Shown: positions 19,775-28,425, counted from the stretch's first letter. The stretch is DNA of 64,000 nucleotides from JAGRCP01 sp942490705 (GCA_942490705.1 CALNXY010000005.1:434001-498000); one strand, 5' to 3'. Translations and numbers: made by a program. Notes: a model not told the origin generated them from the letters alone.

Positions 19775-19857
19775 GTGCCGAAGGTGGGACTCGAACCCAC
19801 ACGGGTTTCCCCACACGAGTTTGAGTCGTGCGCGTCTGCCAATTCCGCCACTTCGGC
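19775..19857 (-). tRNA. tRNA-Leu (anticodon CAA)
   Basis: On the minus strand the acceptor GCCGAAG pairs with CTTCGGC, with discriminator A at 19,775. The anticodon stem CACGA/TCGTG encloses loop CTCAAAC (anticodon CAA, codon TTG). The long variable arm expected of a class II tRNA (TGGGGAAACCC region) and T loop TTCGAGT are present. CCA is not encoded. Confidence 0.95.
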
Positions 19858-19874
19858 TTGGATTTCATCTGCTG

Positions 19875-19903
19875 AGTATACTGATTGCGTGCAAAAACGT
19901 CAA
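19875..19903 (-). promoter_or_regulatory. Promoter of tRNA-Leu
   Basis: Minus strand TTGACG (19,903-19,898), 17-base spacer, TATACT (19,880-19,875), ending 17 bases before the tRNA 5' end. This is a near-consensus housekeeping promoter. Confidence 0.85.
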
Positions 19904-20028
19904 ATGATCACCGGTTTCAGCAACAATTTGACCCATCAATTGACCATTCGGCGGATTCCTGCAGACATGGCGGATCTCGACGAATCTGTCGAGAAGATTT
20001 GGCTGTGGCTGACAATCAATTTGGGCCT

Positions 20029-20667
20029 GTGATCGTTTATTATCCAGCTGAGATCTTGAGTACAGACTATCTAAGTGCAACCGAAGAAGAGGCTGCGATT
20101 GAGCAAGCGCTCAATCAAGACCTGAATGCGTTTAATCAACTGGTGGAAGCCTATCAAAGGCTGGCCTTCAGCGTCGCCTATCGCATGTTACAAGATGAAG
20201 ACCGAGCCGCAGACGCGGTCCAGGATAGCTTCATCAAGGCATTTCGTGCGCTGCACACCTTTCAAGGCGGCAGTTTCAAAAGCTGGCTCATGCGCATCGT
20301 CACCAACACCTGCTACGATGTGCTGCGAGCTCAGAAACGACGCGCCACCGACAGTTTGGATGAACTGCCGACAACCGCCCAGTACGCGCCCTACTTAACC
20401 GATCCAACCGAAAGCCCCCATGAATATGCCGAGCGCATGGAGCTCAACCAGGCCATTGAAGCCAATATTGCCAAACTGCCCGAGGATCAGCGCCTGGCCG
20501 TATTGCTTTGCGATGTGCATGGCTATAGCTATGAAGAAATCGCTGAGATTACAAACATCCCGATGGGGACAGTTAAGTCGCGTATCAGTCGCGGGCGTGC
20601 ACGGCTGCGCGAGCTCTTGCTCACCCACCCGGAACTATTGCCATCCGCTTTCCGTCCTAATGCATAA
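20029..20667 (+). CDS. ECF-type RNA polymerase sigma factor (RpoE-like)
   Basis: About 212 residues if the GTG at 20,029 is used; a TTG at 20,056 or a more distal TTG at 19,885 are alternatives, the distal one overlapping the tRNA-Leu promoter. Region 2 (about residues 30-100: AFNQLVEAYQRLAFSVAYRM, DAVQDSFIKAFRAL, SWLMRIVTNTCYDVLR) and region 4 (LPEDQRLAVLLCDVHGYSYE then MGTVKSRISRGRARL) are both complete, and region 3 is absent, as in group 4 sigma factors. The gene 80 bases downstream encodes a single membrane-anchored protein of the kind that serves as anti-sigma factor, so a membrane-signal circuit is likely. Confidence 0.9.
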   Translation: MIVYYPAEILSTDYLSATEEEAAIEQALNQDLNAFNQLVEAYQRLAFSVAYRMLQDEDRAADAVQDSFIKAFRALHTFQGGSFKSWLMRIVTNTCYDVLRAQKRRATDSLDELPTTAQYAPYLTDPTESPHEYAERMELNQAIEANIAKLPEDQRLAVLLCDVHGYSYEEIAEITNIPMGTVKSRISRGRARLRELLLTHPELLPSAFRPNA

Positions 20668-20747
20668 GTCTTTCGTCTGATTTTGGTCCGGTGGGTACTG
20701 AATGATCGTACGGTACTCACGCCGTCATGTACTTGCGAACTGCGCTC

Positions 20748-21809
20748 ATGAATTCGTCGTATCACAACTCTGTAACCGACGAGATGCTGTCGGCCTATAT
20801 TGACGGTGTCACAACCGTCCAGGAAACAGCGCTGATCGAAGCCGCGCTAGCTGAAAGCAGCGAAGTGGTCTGGCGGTTGAATTCGATGCAGCACACGGTT
20901 GCCCTACTCAATCAATTGCCCGAGCTAGAGCCGCCGCATTCTTTCGCCCTTACGGAAGCCATGGCTGCCATCCCGCTGGCAAATCAGGCGATTCGTACAC
21001 AACCGGCAGCAGAATCAGTCGGTTTGTGGCAGGCAATCCAGGATTTCTTCCAGACCGGCAATCCATTGATCCGCAATTTTGCGGCCGCCAGCTTTGCAGC
21101 ATTTCTTATCTTGGTCGGTCTTGGGGCCGTCACCGGTGAACCGGTGGTCCCGAGCGAGACCATAACCGTCTTGCCGGCCGGCAGTGCAATGGTCGCGGAT
21201 GGCCCACAGACCGAAATGGCCGAGTCATCAACGCAAGTTGCCTTACGTACGACGGTTGCAGAAGCCCCTCCTGCAGCGGCTGAAGGCGGAGCTGCGCCGA
21301 TGATGGCCGAGGCGCCGCCGGCGGCGGCGAGCGCAATGAAAGAAAGTGCTGGGGACGAAGAAGAGCGGGCCGCGATGCCCATGGCTGAAGCGCCGGCGCA
21401 AGCCAATGCAGCATCAGCGCCCGCGACAGCCAGTGGGGAGGCAGCCAGTGGGGCAGCCCTTGAGCTGGAAGCGGCAGCAGCCCCGATGGCGGATCCATTG
21501 GAGGCCCCCATGGCGGCAGACGCTGCTTCGGCAGACGCTGCTTCGGCACCCGCAGCGCGAGCAGAGGCGCCACCGTCAGCCGCACAGCCAAATGGGCAAG
21601 CTATGCCTGCTGAAAGCGAGGCCGTTGCGGAAAGCGTAGCAATCGAAGAGGCAGCCGCTGTAGAGACTGGCATTCAAGAGACGGATCCTCCAGTCAATGA
21701 ATCAGAACGCTCCGCGCTTTGGTATTGGGCCCTGATTTCACTCGGACTGGCTGGACTCTTTGCTGTGTTCTGGCTGATCAGCCGCAACAACTACGCCCCC
21801 GCGATCTGA
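20748..21809 (+). CDS. Putative membrane-anchored anti-sigma factor
   Basis: About 353 residues from the ATG at 20,748. The first 70 residues (VTDEMLSAYIDGVTTVQE, an acidic helix pair) resemble anti-sigma domains, but the zinc-binding H-x3-C-x2-C motif is missing. A membrane helix (NFAAASFAAFLILVGLGAV) near 120 is followed by about 170 residues of Ala/Glu/Pro low-complexity sequence. A second helix (LWYWALISLGLAGLFAVFWL) lies close to the C-terminus. The position right after an ECF sigma gene on the same strand is the main reason for the call. Function is inferred from context rather than from a recognised family. Confidence 0.6.
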   Translation: MNSSYHNSVTDEMLSAYIDGVTTVQETALIEAALAESSEVVWRLNSMQHTVALLNQLPELEPPHSFALTEAMAAIPLANQAIRTQPAAESVGLWQAIQDFFQTGNPLIRNFAAASFAAFLILVGLGAVTGEPVVPSETITVLPAGSAMVADGPQTEMAESSTQVALRTTVAEAPPAAAEGGAAPMMAEAPPAAASAMKESAGDEEERAAMPMAEAPAQANAASAPATASGEAASGAALELEAAAAPMADPLEAPMAADAASADAASAPAARAEAPPSAAQPNGQAMPAESEAVAESVAIEEAAAVETGIQETDPPVNESERSALWYWALISLGLAGLFAVFWLISRNNYAPAI

Positions 21810-21892
21810 GCGTCGCGCTATTGCTCCATCATCCGTCTCCAAAAACTTTCCAGATATCGATCAACTCGCAGCTTGTCGGAGAGATCAATAAG

Positions 21893-21986
21893 ATAGGCCG
21901 CGGATTGCGCGGATTAGGCTGAAACAGCTGGATTTTCTTAGCTTTTTCCGCTTGAATCTGTCAGATCCGCGCAATCCGCGGCCTAT
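21893..21986. repeat. Perfect 22-bp inverted repeat flanking a 50-bp loop
   Basis: The left arm (21,893-21,914) begins ATAGGCCGCGG and ends GCGCGGAT. The right arm (21,965-21,986) is its exact reverse complement. It lies in the 280-base gap between the anti-sigma gene and fpg. No promoter or gene is visible inside, and there is no T-run for a clean terminator. It may be a dispersed palindromic repeat. Confidence 0.85.
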
Positions 21987-22089
21987 TCATACTATCCAAT
22001 CCCAGTCCATCCGCCGTCTATCTGACGACGGGCTGCCCCATTTTTATTTCCGTTGCAACCAAACCCATTGCACCCAAAGTAGAGCGATC

Positions 22090-22917
22090 ATGCCCGAACT
22101 GCCTGAAGTCGAGACCTATGTCCGCGAGTTAGCGCCAGCGCTCAGCGGCCGCACAATCGTTGGGGCTGAGGTACGTTGGCCGCGCACCATTGCCGCGCCG
22201 GCTGCGGAAGCCTTTGCGGACGCGGTCGCCGGCCAACGATTCGAACGCTTTGGCCGGCGCGGCAAGTACATGCTCTTCGGTCTCGCTAGTGGTGACACGC
22301 TCATCGTTCACCTGCGTATGACGGGCAAGCTTCACCCCTATGCCGGCGACGCACCGACAGACAAGCATACCCATGTCTTATTCGATTTGGACGACGGAAG
22401 ACGGCTTCACTATCATGACACACGCAAATTTGGCCGGATTTGGCTGGTAGCCGATCCGAGGCCTGTATTGGCCAAACTTGGGCCTGAGCCCTTAGAGGAT
22501 GAATTTTCCAGTGCAGGGTTTACAGCGGCATTGGCCAACCGCAAGGCAGCCATCAAAGCCCTCCTCCTTGATCAAAGCATCGTTGCAGGAGTGGGTAACA
22601 TTTATGCGGATGAGGCGCTCTATCTGGCAGGAATTGAACCGGCTCGACGGGGCGGCGAGTTGCGCGAACAGGAAATCGAGCGCCTGCATCGCGCGGTCCA
22701 AACAGTGTTGCGACGCGGAATTGAGTATCAGGGCAGCAGTCTAGGGGGCAGCAGTCTGCAAAACTATGTACGACCTGGCGGTGAAAAAGGCGGCTTTCAA
22801 GAAGAATTCAACGTCTTTCGACGCACCGGGCAACCTTGCCCGGCGTGCGGTACGCCAATCGAACGCATCACCATCGCGCAACGGAGCACGCACTTCTGCC
22901 CGTACTGCCAGCATTAG
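22090..22917 (+). CDS. mutM: Formamidopyrimidine-DNA glycosylase (Fpg/MutM)
   Basis: 275 residues from the ATG at 22,090. The obligatory N-terminus Pro2-Glu3 is present (MPELPEVETYV). The catalytic lysine lies in HLRMTGKLH near residue 80. The helix-two-turn-helix region reads VAGVGNIYADEALYLAGIEP, and the zinc finger closes the protein (CPACGTPIERI then FCPYCQH). The enzyme excises 8-oxoguanine and formamidopyrimidines and nicks the abasic site. Its last four bases overlap the convergent ytxH-like gene. Confidence 0.97.
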   Translation: MPELPEVETYVRELAPALSGRTIVGAEVRWPRTIAAPAAEAFADAVAGQRFERFGRRGKYMLFGLASGDTLIVHLRMTGKLHPYAGDAPTDKHTHVLFDLDDGRRLHYHDTRKFGRIWLVADPRPVLAKLGPEPLEDEFSSAGFTAALANRKAAIKALLLDQSIVAGVGNIYADEALYLAGIEPARRGGELREQEIERLHRAVQTVLRRGIEYQGSSLGGSSLQNYVRPGGEKGGFQEEFNVFRRTGQPCPACGTPIERITIAQRSTHFCPYCQH

Positions 22918-23138
22918 GGGCGCTGAGATTTCGGGCGTTTGCCCTCTTCAAACTGCCGGCGCAGGTCAGCTTCGGCTTCGTCAGCCGCTCTTTGACCATC
23001 GCTCAGCGCTTTGTCGACGCGCGACTGATAGCCCTTGTCGTAGACGGTTTCATTGGCTGGACCAAATAGGTAGCTGACAGCCATGCCCGCTGCTGCCCCC
23101 AGCAACGCACCGATGATGAAATTCGATGTTCTGCCCAT
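22914..23138 (-). CDS. YtxH-domain small membrane protein
   Basis: 74 residues: a single N-terminal glycine-rich helix (FIIGALLGAAAGMAVSYLFG) followed by a charged coiled tail with repeated A/E/R/D residues. This is the pattern of YtxH-like general stress or gas-vesicle-associated proteins. It is convergent with fpg, overlapping its stop by four bases. Confidence 0.75.
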   Translation of the reverse strand: MGRTSNFIIGALLGAAAGMAVSYLFGPANETVYDKGYQSRVDKALSDGQRAADEAEADLRRQFEEGKRPKSQRP

Positions 23139-23383
23139 CTAGAATCTCCTTATCGCTGACAGCGATTTCTACAAATTGGCTGCCTGTTGAGTCGCCTGCT
23201 GATAGATTGAACGCGGATATGCCGGAATGAGGCGGATTTGTACTGATCTTTTCCTGCTACTGCCTGCGCGGATACGCCTGATCCGTCCCAACTGTATTCC
23301 ATTCCGTTGACGCCTGAATACCTGAGTAGAGGCCATTTTGGTCAGGATTATAGCGCAGATGTCTTTGATCACAACAACCAATC
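23139..23383. other. Intergenic region without a recognisable gene
   Basis: Between the ytxH-like gene and the terminator of the PspC gene. No convincing reading frame, RNA or repeat is visible; promoter elements for ytxH are expected near 23,150-23,200 but no clear box stands out. Confidence 0.5.
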
Positions 23384-23423
23384 AAAAGGGGGAGCGACTG
23401 AGATAGCCGCTCCCCCTTTTTCG
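23384..23423. terminator. Strong terminator hairpin downstream of the PspC-domain gene
   Basis: Thirteen-base stem AAAAGGGGGAGCG / CGCTCCCCCTTTT, 11-base loop, with T runs on both strands. It lies 48 bases beyond the stop of the minus-strand PspC gene. Confidence 0.88.
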
Positions 23424-23470
23424 TCCCTGCTTGATTCGCCTGGATGCCGGCGTCAATTCCGGCAACTCTG

Positions 23471-24352
23471 CTACTTGCTGACAGACCCGTCAACAATAAT
23501 CACGTCCTGCGACTCGGCCGCGCGCTTGGCCACATCCACCGGGCTTTCTTGGGGAAGAAGCACGCCTAGCGCCAAATAGACCACCACGCCGAGGCCGATG
23601 CTGCCAACGCTGAGCGCAGCCCAAATCAGGCGGACCAGGTTGGCATCAATCCCCAGCCATTCACCGATGCCGCCGCAGACGCCCAGGACAATCCGGTCAT
23701 CCGTGCTGCGCTTCAGCGGAAAGCTCTGGCGTGCCGAAGCAAAGCTATTGCGCACTTGATCACTCGACGGCACCTTGCCGTCGGTGCTGGAGCGAACCTT
23801 GTTGGTTACGTCATCCACATCACCGCGCCAGTTGCGGCCGCTGTTGCGCAGCAAGAGCCAGCCTGCGCCGATGAGCAATGCCGGCCAGAAGAGCACGCTC
23901 AGCACCGACCACGCAGCCGACCAGAGGCTGGGCAGAATGCCCACATTGGCCAGGAACCAGAGGCCGCCCAAAGCGATGAGCAAGTAGGCCGTGCGCGCCA
24001 GCGTCTTGTCGTTGAGCTGGATTGCGGCCGGCTGAATCTGACCTTCCGCCCGGGTGCCCACGGGGAGGAGCGCCCAGAGTGCGATGTAGGCGAGCACGCC
24101 GCCACCGCCAGTAATGAGGGTCAGAATAATCCAGGCGATACGGACCAGCGTCGCATCAATGCCCAGGAAATCGCCTACGCCGCCACAAACGCCGGCCACA
24201 AACTTATTCGTTGGGCTACGATAGAGCGTGCGGGGATTCGCCTTGGTTTCTCCATTGTTATCAGCGCTGGCATCAACCGTCTCGGTGACATCATCCGCCT
24301 GTTCATTGCGATCAATCTTGATGACCTCAGTCTCAATCGTTGCAGTTTCCAT
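23471..24352 (-). CDS. Membrane protein with two PspC domains
   Basis: About 293 residues from the ATG at 24,352, selected because GGAG lies 9 bases upstream. An acidic cytoplasmic leader is followed by PspC domain 1 (RSPTNKFVAGVCGGVGDFLG then a helix ending WALLP). Three further hydrophobic helices follow (LARTAYLLIALGGLWFL, ILPSLWSAAWSVLSVLFWPA). PspC domain 2 is at the C-terminus (RIVLGVCGGIGEWLG through ALGVLLPQ). PspC domains sense envelope stress in the phage-shock response; no PspA or PspB gene is nearby. The two PspC copies keep the V-C-G-G-x-G-x-x-L-G-I-D core, so both are likely functional. Confidence 0.88.
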   Translation of the reverse strand: METATIETEVIKIDRNEQADDVTETVDASADNNGETKANPRTLYRSPTNKFVAGVCGGVGDFLGIDATLVRIAWIILTLITGGGGVLAYIALWALLPVGTRAEGQIQPAAIQLNDKTLARTAYLLIALGGLWFLANVGILPSLWSAAWSVLSVLFWPALLIGAGWLLLRNSGRNWRGDVDDVTNKVRSSTDGKVPSSDQVRNSFASARQSFPLKRSTDDRIVLGVCGGIGEWLGIDANLVRLIWAALSVGSIGLGVVVYLALGVLLPQESPVDVAKRAAESQDVIIVDGSVSK

Positions 24353-24782
24353 AGTTTCGTTCTCCGATTTCATACTCTTTGCAAATACGCCAGCGGTACG
24401 ATTGTGCCAACTTTGCGTCGTTCCGGCTGATTCACTCACGTTACCTGCGTGTCGCAGGCATTTTCATGCTCACTTATGCAACATTACGAGGCGCAAAGAA
24501 AAAGGTTGCAAGATTTCCAGAAATTCTTGATTAGACGCAAGAATCGGGTGGGCAGCAGGCCGGATTTCATCTACAATCTGCGCAGCACGATCTGTTGTTG
24601 ACCGCAAAAGAGGGACGGAACCCGATCACTCTGGTACAGCCCGGCGTGCAAACCGCGTCAGAAATCCGGCAGACTTACCTCTGGTTGGAACTGTGTAAGG
24701 ATTTCTGTCGGGATTCACTAGCGCGTCCCCCTGCCAGATTTGGGGCGCGATTAGTATTCAGGCACTCAGGAGAGAAAAACCG
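24353..24782. other. Divergent intergenic region between the PspC and Ada-like genes
   Basis: 430 bases without a convincing gene. A short hairpin ATTCTTG (24,523-24,529) / CAAGAAT (24,538-24,544) is visible. It must hold promoters for both flanking genes, but no clear -10/-35 pair can be assigned. Confidence 0.5.
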
Positions 24783-25691
24783 ATGAGCGAGATCGTTCAG
24801 TCACAAAATACATCGCCTCAAGACTACGAGCGCATCGCCAGCGCCATTCGCTACTTGACGCGACACTACAATGAGCAACCGAATCTAGATGAGGTGGCAG
24901 CCCATCTTAACCTGAGCCCTTATTATCTCCAGCGCCTCTTCCGGCGCTGGGCCGGAATCAGCCCCAAACGCTTTGTCCAATACTTAACGATAGAGCATGC
25001 CAAAGCGCTCTTATCCGATTCTCACTCAGTCCTCGACGCGGCCCACGCCAGCGGTCTGTCAGGCCCCGGACGTCTTCACGACCTTTTTGTCGCTGTAGAA
25101 GCCGTAACGCCCGGCGAATACAAGCAACAGGGTGCGGGCATCCACATTGATTATGGCTTTCATGCGACTCCCTTCGGCGAGTGTCTCATTGCAGTCACCG
25201 ATCGCGGCGTCTGCGCTCTCCTCTTTGTCGAGGAAGACCGAGCCACGGCAATGGCCCAGCTACGCACACAATGGGCGCGCGCCGAGCTAGAAGAAACGCC
25301 GACGCGCACGCAGCCATCCGTCGACCTCATCTTCCCTCATCAGACAGACGACGCAGAAGAAGGGGGTAGCCAGCGTAGCGTCACGCTACTTCTACGCGGC
25401 ACAAACTTTCAGGTCAAAGTGTGGGAAGCGCTACTGCGCATCCCCAGCGGTGCGCTGACCACCTATGGCCATATCGCCCAGGGGATCGGGAAGCCGACTG
25501 CAGCCCGGGCCGTGGGTCAGGCGGTGGGAGCGAATGCCATTGCCTATCTCATCCCTTGCCATCGCGTTATTCGCGCCAGCGGTGAGATTCGTGATTACCG
25601 ATGGGGCAAGACGCGCAAGCAGGCCATGCTGGGCTGGGAAGCCGCCCATCGCGATCATCAACAAGCCCAGGAAGAAGAGATTGCAGCCTAG
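24783..25691 (+). CDS. Ada-like AraC-type regulator fused to O6-alkylguanine-DNA alkyltransferase
   Basis: 302 residues. The N-terminal 110 residues form an AraC double helix-turn-helix (NLDEVAAHLNLSPYYLQRLF, GISPKRFVQYLTIEHAKALL). The C-terminal part is a methyltransferase with the acceptor cysteine in AYLIPCHRVIRASGE and the DNA-binding GTNFQVKVWEALLRIP. The N-terminal zinc domain of Escherichia coli Ada, which repairs phosphotriesters and switches on the regulator, is missing. The protein should repair O6-alkylguanine and perhaps regulate its own gene. The start ATG is 5 bases after the purine-rich AGGAGAGAAAA. Confidence 0.92.
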   Translation: MSEIVQSQNTSPQDYERIASAIRYLTRHYNEQPNLDEVAAHLNLSPYYLQRLFRRWAGISPKRFVQYLTIEHAKALLSDSHSVLDAAHASGLSGPGRLHDLFVAVEAVTPGEYKQQGAGIHIDYGFHATPFGECLIAVTDRGVCALLFVEEDRATAMAQLRTQWARAELEETPTRTQPSVDLIFPHQTDDAEEGGSQRSVTLLLRGTNFQVKVWEALLRIPSGALTTYGHIAQGIGKPTAARAVGQAVGANAIAYLIPCHRVIRASGEIRDYRWGKTRKQAMLGWEAAHRDHQQAQEEEIAA

Positions 25692-25864
25692 CCGGTGGCG
25701 GCGCAGATGTGCCGCCGCTGCAGGCTGGGGTCAACACAGAAAAAATCCATGGTTGCCAAGCCATTTCCAGCTATGCTATACTAGCTGCCATGTTGGGTTC
25801 CTCCACGTCGAAAACAAAAAAATCTAATTCCATTTTCTGTTCGACCCAAAGGAGAAAAACGTAA

Positions 25865-26971
25865 ATGGCAAGTGTAACCTATGAACACGTCTACAAGCGG
25901 TTTGGGGACGTCGTCGCCGTCAACGATCTAAACATTGAGATCGAAGACAAGGAGTTCCTGGTCTTCGTAGGCCCCTCCGGCTGTGGGAAGACGACGAGTC
26001 TACGCCTCTTGGCAGGCCTGGAAGAGATCAGCGAAGGCCAGATTTTAATTGGCGATCGCGTGGTCAATGACGTACCGCCCAAAGATCGGGACATCGCCAT
26101 GGTGTTCCAAAGCTACGCGCTGTACCCGCACATGACTGTCTACGACAACATGGCCTTTGGTCTCAAATTGCGCAAGACGCCCAAGGATGAAATCAATCGT
26201 CGCGTGACGGAGGCCGCCACCATTCTGGATATTGAACATCTGCTGGATCGCAAGCCCAAGCAGCTCTCTGGTGGCCAGCGCCAACGTGTAGCCGTGGGTC
26301 GCGCCATTGTGCGTGAGCCCGCCGTCTTCCTCTTTGACGAGCCGCTTTCGAACCTGGACGCCAAATTGCGCGTGCAAACTCGTGCGCAGTTGACCCGCCT
26401 GCATCAGCGCCTGCAGACCACTTTCATCTACGTGACCCACGATCAGGTAGAGGCCATGACGATGGCCAGCCGTATCGCCGTCATGAAAGATGGTATTCTG
26501 CAGCAGATCGATTCGCCGCAGCAGCTGTATGATCATCCCAACAACGTCTTTGTCGGTGGCTTTATCGGCAGCCCAAGCATGAACTTCTTCGATGCCACGC
26601 TCGTGGAAAGCGACGGCAAATTGGAGATCAACTCGAGCGGCTTCCGACTGGAAGTACCGGCCGAGAAGGCGGAGCAGTGGCGCCCCTACAAGGGTCAAGA
26701 AGTGATCTTCGGCATTCGCCCGGAAGACATTCACTCCAAGGAATTTACGCCGCCCGGCATCCTCGAGTCTGACATGACCGCCAAGGTTGACGTGACCGAG
26801 TTGATGGGCAATGAGATTTTCCTCTACTTGCTCACTTCCGACGATAAGTCCTTCATCGGTCGTGTGGATCCGCGCGTGAAGGTTGAGCCGGGTGACGAAG
26901 TTGAGCTGGCCATTAACATGGCAAATGCCCACATCTTCGATACCAAGTCTGAATTGGCGCTGGCTGAATAA
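25865..26971 (+). CDS. MalK/UgpC/MsmX-type sugar ABC transporter ATP-binding protein
   Basis: 368 residues, full length for the family. Walker A GPSGCGKTT (near 37), Q-loop MVFQSYALYPHMTVYDN, signature LSGGQRQRVAVGRAI, Walker B VFLFDEPLSNLDAKLR and H-loop YVTHDQVEAMT are all intact. The C-terminal TOBE/OB regulatory domain is present (FGIRPEDI near 280). It powers uptake of sugars by family-1 ABC transporters at the inner face of the membrane. No permease or binding protein adjoins it, and a strong terminator follows, so it is probably a shared ATPase. The MalF/MalG-type system at 38,677-41,875 lacks its own ATPase and is an obvious client. Confidence 0.95.
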   Translation: MASVTYEHVYKRFGDVVAVNDLNIEIEDKEFLVFVGPSGCGKTTSLRLLAGLEEISEGQILIGDRVVNDVPPKDRDIAMVFQSYALYPHMTVYDNMAFGLKLRKTPKDEINRRVTEAATILDIEHLLDRKPKQLSGGQRQRVAVGRAIVREPAVFLFDEPLSNLDAKLRVQTRAQLTRLHQRLQTTFIYVTHDQVEAMTMASRIAVMKDGILQQIDSPQQLYDHPNNVFVGGFIGSPSMNFFDATLVESDGKLEINSSGFRLEVPAEKAEQWRPYKGQEVIFGIRPEDIHSKEFTPPGILESDMTAKVDVTELMGNEIFLYLLTSDDKSFIGRVDPRVKVEPGDEVELAINMANAHIFDTKSELALAE

Positions 26972-26991
26972 CCATCCCGTTTCATCGCACC

Positions 26992-27030
26992 AAAACAGCC
27001 GGACCGGCTTATGCTGGTCCGGCTGTTTTT
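26992..27030 (+). terminator. Rho-independent terminator of the MalK-type gene
   Basis: Perfect 14-base stem AAAACAGCCGGACC / GGTCCGGCTGTTTT with a 10-base loop and trailing T's, 20 bases after the stop. Confidence 0.93.
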
Positions 27031-27090
27031 ATGCTACACTCAAAGACGTTTCGACTATTAAATTCGCAACTAGTTGGCGAGGAGTCATAT

Positions 27091-28320
27091 ATGTCTGTTT
27101 TTACTGAATTTGATCTCATGCGCGACCTTCACATCGACGGTGATAAGATCGTGCTCCTGGTATTGGACGGTTTGGGCGGTCTGCCCATGGAGAGCGGCGG
27201 CAAAACGGAGTTGGAGACAGCCAACACGCCGAATCTCGACCGCCTGGCGGCCGAAGGCAGCACCGGCCTCAGTACGCCCATCCGCGAAGGGATTGAGCCT
27301 GGCAGCGGACCGGCCCATCTCAGCCTCTTTAGCTATGATCCCGTTCACTATGAGATCGGTCGTGGCGTGCTGGAGGCGTTAGGTATCGGCTTCGATCTCG
27401 GCCCCAACGACCTGGCAGCACGCGGCAATTTCGCCAGCGCTGATGCCGATGGCATTATCACTGACCGCCGCGCCGGGCGCATCTCCACGGAAGAATGCAT
27501 CCGCCTGACCGAAAAACTCCAGGCGGCTACGGGCGACGCCCTCCCGGGCTACGAAGTCTTTGTCGAGCCCGTAAAAGAGCATCGCTTCGTTCTGGTCATC
27601 CGCGGGGAGGGGTTAGGCGGTCATCTCACGGAGACAGATCCGCTGCAAACCGGCAAACTGCCCCTGCCCGTCACCGATGTGAGCGGCTCGCCGGAGGGCG
27701 TTCGTACTGCGGCACTGGTGAATGAATGGGTCGAAAAGGCGCGCGCGGCGCTGGCCGATGAGCCGGTGGCCAACAGCCTCAATCTACGCGGTCTGGCCAG
27801 CGACCCGGGGTTGCCCCGCTTCCCCGAAATCTACGGGATGCGTGCAGGCGCCATTGCGGTCTATCCCATGTATAAGGGCGTAGCCCAGTTGGTGGGCATG
27901 GATGTCGTCGAATTTGAGGGCGATCGCCCCGAACACGAAATCGATGCGCTTGAAGAAGCGTGGGACGACTATGATTTCTTCTTCATTCACATCAAAAAGA
28001 CCGACAGCTACGGTGAAGACGGCAACTTTGATGCCAAAGTCCACGAAATCGAAGTGGTCGACGCGTTGATTCCACGCATTCTGGCCCTCAAGCCGGGGGC
28101 GCTCATCGTTACGGGCGATCACAGTACACCGGCCAAGCTACGCAAGCATAGCTGGCACCCCGTGCCGACCCTGCTTTGGAGCCCCCAGGCAATGCCCGAT
28201 CAGGCACAGAGCTTTGGCGAGCGCGCCTGCGCCAGTGGCCACTTCGGCGTCTTCCACGCCACCCATCTGATTCCCCAGGGTATGGCCCATGCCGGACGGC
28301 TCAAGCGCTTTGGTGCGTAG
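27091..28320 (+). CDS. apgM: 2,3-bisphosphoglycerate-independent phosphoglycerate mutase (archaeal-type ApgM)
   Basis: 409 residues from the ATG at 27,091, with GGCGAGGAG just upstream. The alkaline phosphatase-superfamily metal site begins VLLVLDGLGGLPMES, where the Asp binds metal. The phosphorylated serine lies in GSGPAHLSLFSYDP. The C-terminal metal ligands are in HIKKTDSYGEDGNFD and VTGDHSTPAKLRKHSWHPVP. The enzyme interconverts 3- and 2-phosphoglycerate in glycolysis. ApgM is common in archaea and Chloroflexota, which supports the taxonomic guess. Confidence 0.95.
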   Translation: MSVFTEFDLMRDLHIDGDKIVLLVLDGLGGLPMESGGKTELETANTPNLDRLAAEGSTGLSTPIREGIEPGSGPAHLSLFSYDPVHYEIGRGVLEALGIGFDLGPNDLAARGNFASADADGIITDRRAGRISTEECIRLTEKLQAATGDALPGYEVFVEPVKEHRFVLVIRGEGLGGHLTETDPLQTGKLPLPVTDVSGSPEGVRTAALVNEWVEKARAALADEPVANSLNLRGLASDPGLPRFPEIYGMRAGAIAVYPMYKGVAQLVGMDVVEFEGDRPEHEIDALEEAWDDYDFFFIHIKKTDSYGEDGNFDAKVHEIEVVDALIPRILALKPGALIVTGDHSTPAKLRKHSWHPVPTLLWSPQAMPDQAQSFGERACASGHFGVFHATHLIPQGMAHAGRLKRFGA

Positions 28321-28326
28321 GGTGTC

Positions 28327-28377
28327 GATTGCGGGTTGATGATTGCGGGTTGATGATTGCGGAGTGCGGATTGAAAG
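28327..28377. repeat. 14-bp tandem repeat in the apgM-sir2 gap
   Basis: GATTGCGGGTTGAT occurs twice head to tail (28,327-28,340 and 28,341-28,354), then a degenerate copy GATTGCGGAGTGCGG. No function is apparent. Confidence 0.85.
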
Positions 28378-28425
28378 GCGGGGGCTGGCGCTGAATTGAC
28401 TGTCAGTCCCCGTCCATTGCCAGAT

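Noticed and set aside
19885..20028. TTG-initiated N-terminal extension of the sigma factor
   Set aside because: It overlaps the tRNA-Leu promoter and does not match sigma region 2 sequence.
28396..28425. TTG start for the Sir2 gene
   Set aside because: Two ATG codons downstream are closer to the conserved fold and no ribosome site supports the TTG.
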